Shown piece after piece: positions 6,357-7,889 of a stretch of 7,889 nucleotides of DNA. The DNA is from Planctomycetes bacterium RBG_16_43_13 (GTDB taxonomy: Bacteria > Planctomycetota > MHYJ01). The stretch spans positions 1 to 7,889 of the forward strand of contig MHYJ01000008.1 in the NCBI GenBank assembly GCA_001828445.1. Reading direction: 5' to 3'. How positions within the stretch are numbered: position 1 is the stretch's first letter; each line of letters opens with the position of its first letter. Under the pieces are notes generated by a model. That model was not told the DNA's origin. It saw only the letters and a program-made list of their open reading frames with translations, and made no database searches. A program made the translations under genes and the position numbers.

Positions 6357-6893
6357 ATGCCCTTCAAAATAACAAAGCGACGGGAGGTCTTTCGCGGCAA
6401 GGTCTTCACGCTCACAACCAAATCCTGCATCCTGCCGAATGGCGTTAAGACAGAATTAAACATAATAGAACATCCCGGTGCGGCGGCTATAGTCCCCGTC
6501 TTCGAGAACGGCGACGTTATGCTCATAAAACAATTCCGTTTAGCCGCAGGCGGCACCATCTACGAAATCCCCGCAGGCACACTCGAGAAAGGCGAAAGCC
6601 CACTCAAATGTGCCAAGAGGGAGATTCAGGAGGAGATTGGCTACAGGGCGGCAAAATTCGTAAAGTTGGGAGAATTCTTCTCAGCCCCCGGCTTCTGCAC
6701 AGAAAAAATGCACCTCTTCCTCGCTACAGGACTCACGAAGACGTCCTCCCACACTGCCGATAAAGATGAATGCATATCCCCCATCCGCCTCCCATTCAAA
6801 AAAGCATACGAGATGGCATTGAACGGCAAGATTAAAGATGCAAAAAGCATCACGGGAATTTGCCTTGCCCGGAGAAAGTTATATAATGGATAA
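6357..6893 (+). CDS. Nudix hydrolase, ADP-ribose pyrophosphatase type
   Basis: This 178-residue cytoplasmic enzyme probably hydrolyses ADP-ribose (or a related nucleoside diphosphate sugar) to AMP and ribose 5-phosphate with Mg2+. The Nudix box runs from Gly74 to Tyr96 and fits the full GX5EX7REUXEEXGU pattern: Gly74, Glu80, Arg88-Glu89, Glu92-Glu93, Gly95. Pro111 lies 15 residues after the box, a mark of ADP-ribose pyrophosphatases, in the family-like context SAPGFCTEKMHLFLA. The preceding GGTIYEIPAG (65-74) is also typical. Substrate choice within the family cannot be proved from sequence. No Shine-Dalgarno precedes the ATG, and the predicted transcription start coincides with it. The stop is 15 bp before the next plus-strand gene, so the two may be co-transcribed. 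The N-terminal MPFKITKRRE fits the usual start of such enzymes, which supports the start. Confidence 0.93.
   Translation: MPFKITKRREVFRGKVFTLTTKSCILPNGVKTELNIIEHPGAAAIVPVFENGDVMLIKQFRLAAGGTIYEIPAGTLEKGESPLKCAKREIQEEIGYRAAKFVKLGEFFSAPGFCTEKMHLFLATGLTKTSSHTADKDECISPIRLPFKKAYEMALNGKIKDAKSITGICLARRKLYNG
6860..6887 (+). promoter_or_regulatory. Possible internal promoter for the zinc-ribbon gene
   Basis: A perfect -10 box TATAAT (6882-6887) lies in the last codons of the Nudix gene, 16 nt after a poor -35 match, TTGCCT (6860-6865). Transcription would start near 6894, about 15 nt before the ATG at 6909. The weak -35 makes this tentative; read-through from the Nudix promoter is an alternative. Confidence 0.3.
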
Positions 6894-6908
6894 TTCGCTT
6901 AACCACCT

Positions 6909-7319
6909 ATGATAAGAAAAAAACGGAAGGGATTCTCCTCCGCAGTCAGCCGCAAAACCAAACAGAGAGAGGAACACGAGGACAACCTCTTCGGCAAAAT
7001 CGCCGTTCGGCTCCATTTTCTCACAGAGGACGAACTTGAGGATTGCCTCACTCTACAACACAAAATAAGTAGCCAGACAATGATGCGGCTCGGAGATATA
7101 ATGGCGAAGTTAGGACTCATTACCCCGAAACAAATCCGTGAAATCCTCTCCCACCAATTAGGGCTAATCGTCTATTGCCCTACCTGCGACACACAATACA
7201 ACGTCGTGATGTTCCACCCCGGCGCCGCGATTCCCTGCTACGGCTGCGGGAAAAAGATACTAACCCCCGAACGGACGCTCATACCCGGCAAGGATATAGA
7301 GGTGTATTTCGCACAGTAG
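6909..7319 (+). CDS. Small MshEN/GspE-N-like protein with C-terminal zinc ribbon
   Basis: This 136-residue protein has a very basic N-terminus (1-20), two similar 24-residue helical units (27-50 and 60-83) and a C-terminal zinc ribbon. The units resemble the repeated RLG...GLIT...L..Q pattern of the N-terminal domain of GspE/PilB/MshE secretion and pilus ATPases. The second fits best, with Arg60-Leu61-Gly62, GLIT (69-72) and Gln83; the first starts LFG and lacks the Arg. The zinc ribbon has CPTC (Cys90, Cys93) and CYGC (Cys110, Cys113) around a YNV segment, as in many planctomycete proteins. There is no ATPase domain, so it is not a secretion motor; an adaptor or nucleotide-sensing role is possible but unproven. 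The gene starts 15 bp after the Nudix stop with no Shine-Dalgarno, and converges with ybeY, the stops being 31 bp apart. Confidence 0.8.
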   Translation: MIRKKRKGFSSAVSRKTKQREEHEDNLFGKIAVRLHFLTEDELEDCLTLQHKISSQTMMRLGDIMAKLGLITPKQIREILSHQLGLIVYCPTCDTQYNVVMFHPGAAIPCYGCGKKILTPERTLIPGKDIEVYFAQ

Positions 7320-7350
7320 GGTTTAATCTCACTAATTTATACAGTCCTAT

Positions 7351-7782
7351 CTATAATTTTGCACTTTTACTTTTGATTTTCTCTACTATCTCCTCCTGTC
7401 TCGCCCACATACGTTTTTTATCAGAAGGACGTTTGTCCCTATAGCCGACGAGGTGCAGGACGCCGTGGACGACGTAGCGGAGAATTTCCTCTCTTGTGGT
7501 AATTCCACGACGTCTCGCCTCATCCGACGCCCTCTCGACCGAGACGACTACATCACCTAAAAGCCCGCCATCATCAAACGGAAAGGCGATGACATCTGTG
7601 ATATAATCGTGGCGGAGGAACTGACGATTCAACTTTTTTATGGTCTTATTATCTATGAAAACGACGTTCACTCCTGCGCTTTTACGCCTCACACTGCCAA
7701 GCACAAGTTCTACAGCGCGAATTATATCTTTTCTGTTAATCCTGAATTTGCTCTGCCGATTTACTATCTCGATTTTAGGCAT
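7351..7782 (-). CDS. ybeY: Endoribonuclease YbeY (rRNA maturation factor)
   Basis: This 143-residue metal-dependent RNase acts in 16S rRNA 3'-end maturation and ribosome quality control. Landmarks (numbered from this ATG) are TDVIAFPF (62-69), LGDVVVS (75-81) and the metal motif HGVLHLVGY (106-114) with His106 and His110. The usual third ligand His (GYDH) is not present: the sequence reads GYRDK, and Asp116 could take its place, a variant I recall from Bacteroidetes YbeY proteins. The ATG at 7782 is chosen because GGA lies 9 nt upstream; a TTG two codons earlier (7788) is also in frame and would give 145 residues but places GGA too close. An unidentified gene ends 17 bp upstream on the same strand, so the two are probably co-transcribed. 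The basic C-terminal tail is short. No terminator hairpin is seen in the 31-bp convergent gap. Confidence 0.95.
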   Translation of the reverse strand: MPKIEIVNRQSKFRINRKDIIRAVELVLGSVRRKSAGVNVVFIDNKTIKKLNRQFLRHDYITDVIAFPFDDGGLLGDVVVSVERASDEARRRGITTREEILRYVVHGVLHLVGYRDKRPSDKKRMWARQEEIVEKIKSKSAKL

Positions 7783-7799
7783 TATCAATCATCCGGAAT

Positions 7800-7889
7800 C
7801 TACATATTTTGAGGAAGTGGGAGGGTGAACTGCGGGTCTGTGAAGAGTAACGTCCATCTGCCCTTATCGAACGCGTAGCAGGCGGCGAG
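7800..7889 (-). CDS. C-terminal end of an unidentified protein, partial at right edge
   Basis: One minus-strand frame is open from the window edge to a TAG at 7800-7802, giving the last 29 residues, which include AFDKGRWTLLFTDP and end LPLPQNM. I do not recognise the family. Support for a real gene is positional: it ends 17 bp before the ybeY start on the same strand, and the other frames here are either closed by stops or do not lead to ybeY. Genes often found next to ybeY, such as phoH-like or HD-domain phosphohydrolase genes, cannot be confirmed from this tail. Confidence 0.5.
   Translation of the reverse strand, partial: LAACYAFDKGRWTLLFTDPQFTLPLPQNM

Noticed and set aside
7175..7444. 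Plus-strand frame overlapping the zinc-ribbon gene and the ybeY end
   Set aside because: It is a frame-shifted reading of the zinc-ribbon coding sequence that runs into the antisense of ybeY; the Cys pairs are only preserved in the 6909-7319 frame.
7783..7788. TTG at 7788 as the ybeY start
   Set aside because: The ATG two codons later has better spacing from the GGA element and gives the usual YbeY N-terminus; the TTG start cannot be fully excluded.

Overview
The window looks like chromosomal DNA from an uncultured, probably anaerobic member of the Planctomycetota (or a close PVC relative). The evidence is indirect: a b6-type split cytochrome b with a Rieske protein, a GyrA with PVC-like sequence around its active-site tyrosine, a planctomycete-style pseudopilin, and a small protein pairing a GspE/MshEN-type N-terminal domain with a zinc ribbon. 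No rRNA or tRNA gene is present to fix the taxonomy, so the assignment is an inference. Genes are closely packed, and no insertion sequence, CRISPR array or prophage is visible.

Positions 1-2909 (minus strand) hold a respiratory operon, read right to left. It has a promoter with a perfect TTGACA -35 box, a membrane-anchored HEAT-repeat protein, a Tat-type Rieske iron-sulfur protein, a b6-like cytochrome b with all four haem histidines plus the cysteine expected for haem ci, and a C-terminal cytochrome b subunit that runs off the left edge. Spacers are 41, 33 and 28 bp. Together they form a quinol (probably menaquinol) oxidising cytochrome bc/b6-type complex. The last gene is unusual: about 115 residues with three predicted membrane helices precede the part that matches subunit IV.

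Positions 2954-5662 (minus strand) hold gyrA, encoding a full-length DNA gyrase A subunit, and its leader. The protein aligns residue-for-residue with E. coli numbering at the active site, but Ser83 and Asp87 are Gln and Pro. The 270-bp leader region contains a candidate promoter, a perfect 14-bp inverted repeat with a nested hairpin, and a short palindrome almost touching the start codon. No Shine-Dalgarno sequence is visible.

Positions 5607-6287 (minus strand) form a self-contained transcription unit for one pseudopilin: near-consensus promoter, strong ribosome binding site, prepilin gene and intrinsic terminator.

Positions 6322-7319 (plus strand) hold a Nudix hydrolase of the ADP-ribose pyrophosphatase type, whose promoter geometry predicts a leaderless mRNA, followed by the small MshEN-like/zinc-ribbon protein. 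Positions 7351-7889 (minus strand, convergent) hold ybeY (rRNA maturation endoribonuclease) and, upstream in the same direction, the last 29 codons of an unidentified gene cut by the right edge.

I found no clear wholly new system. The points most worth a second look are the architecture of the cytochrome complex with its HEAT-repeat partner, the structured gyrA leader, the natural quinolone-pocket substitutions, and the zinc-ribbon MshEN protein.
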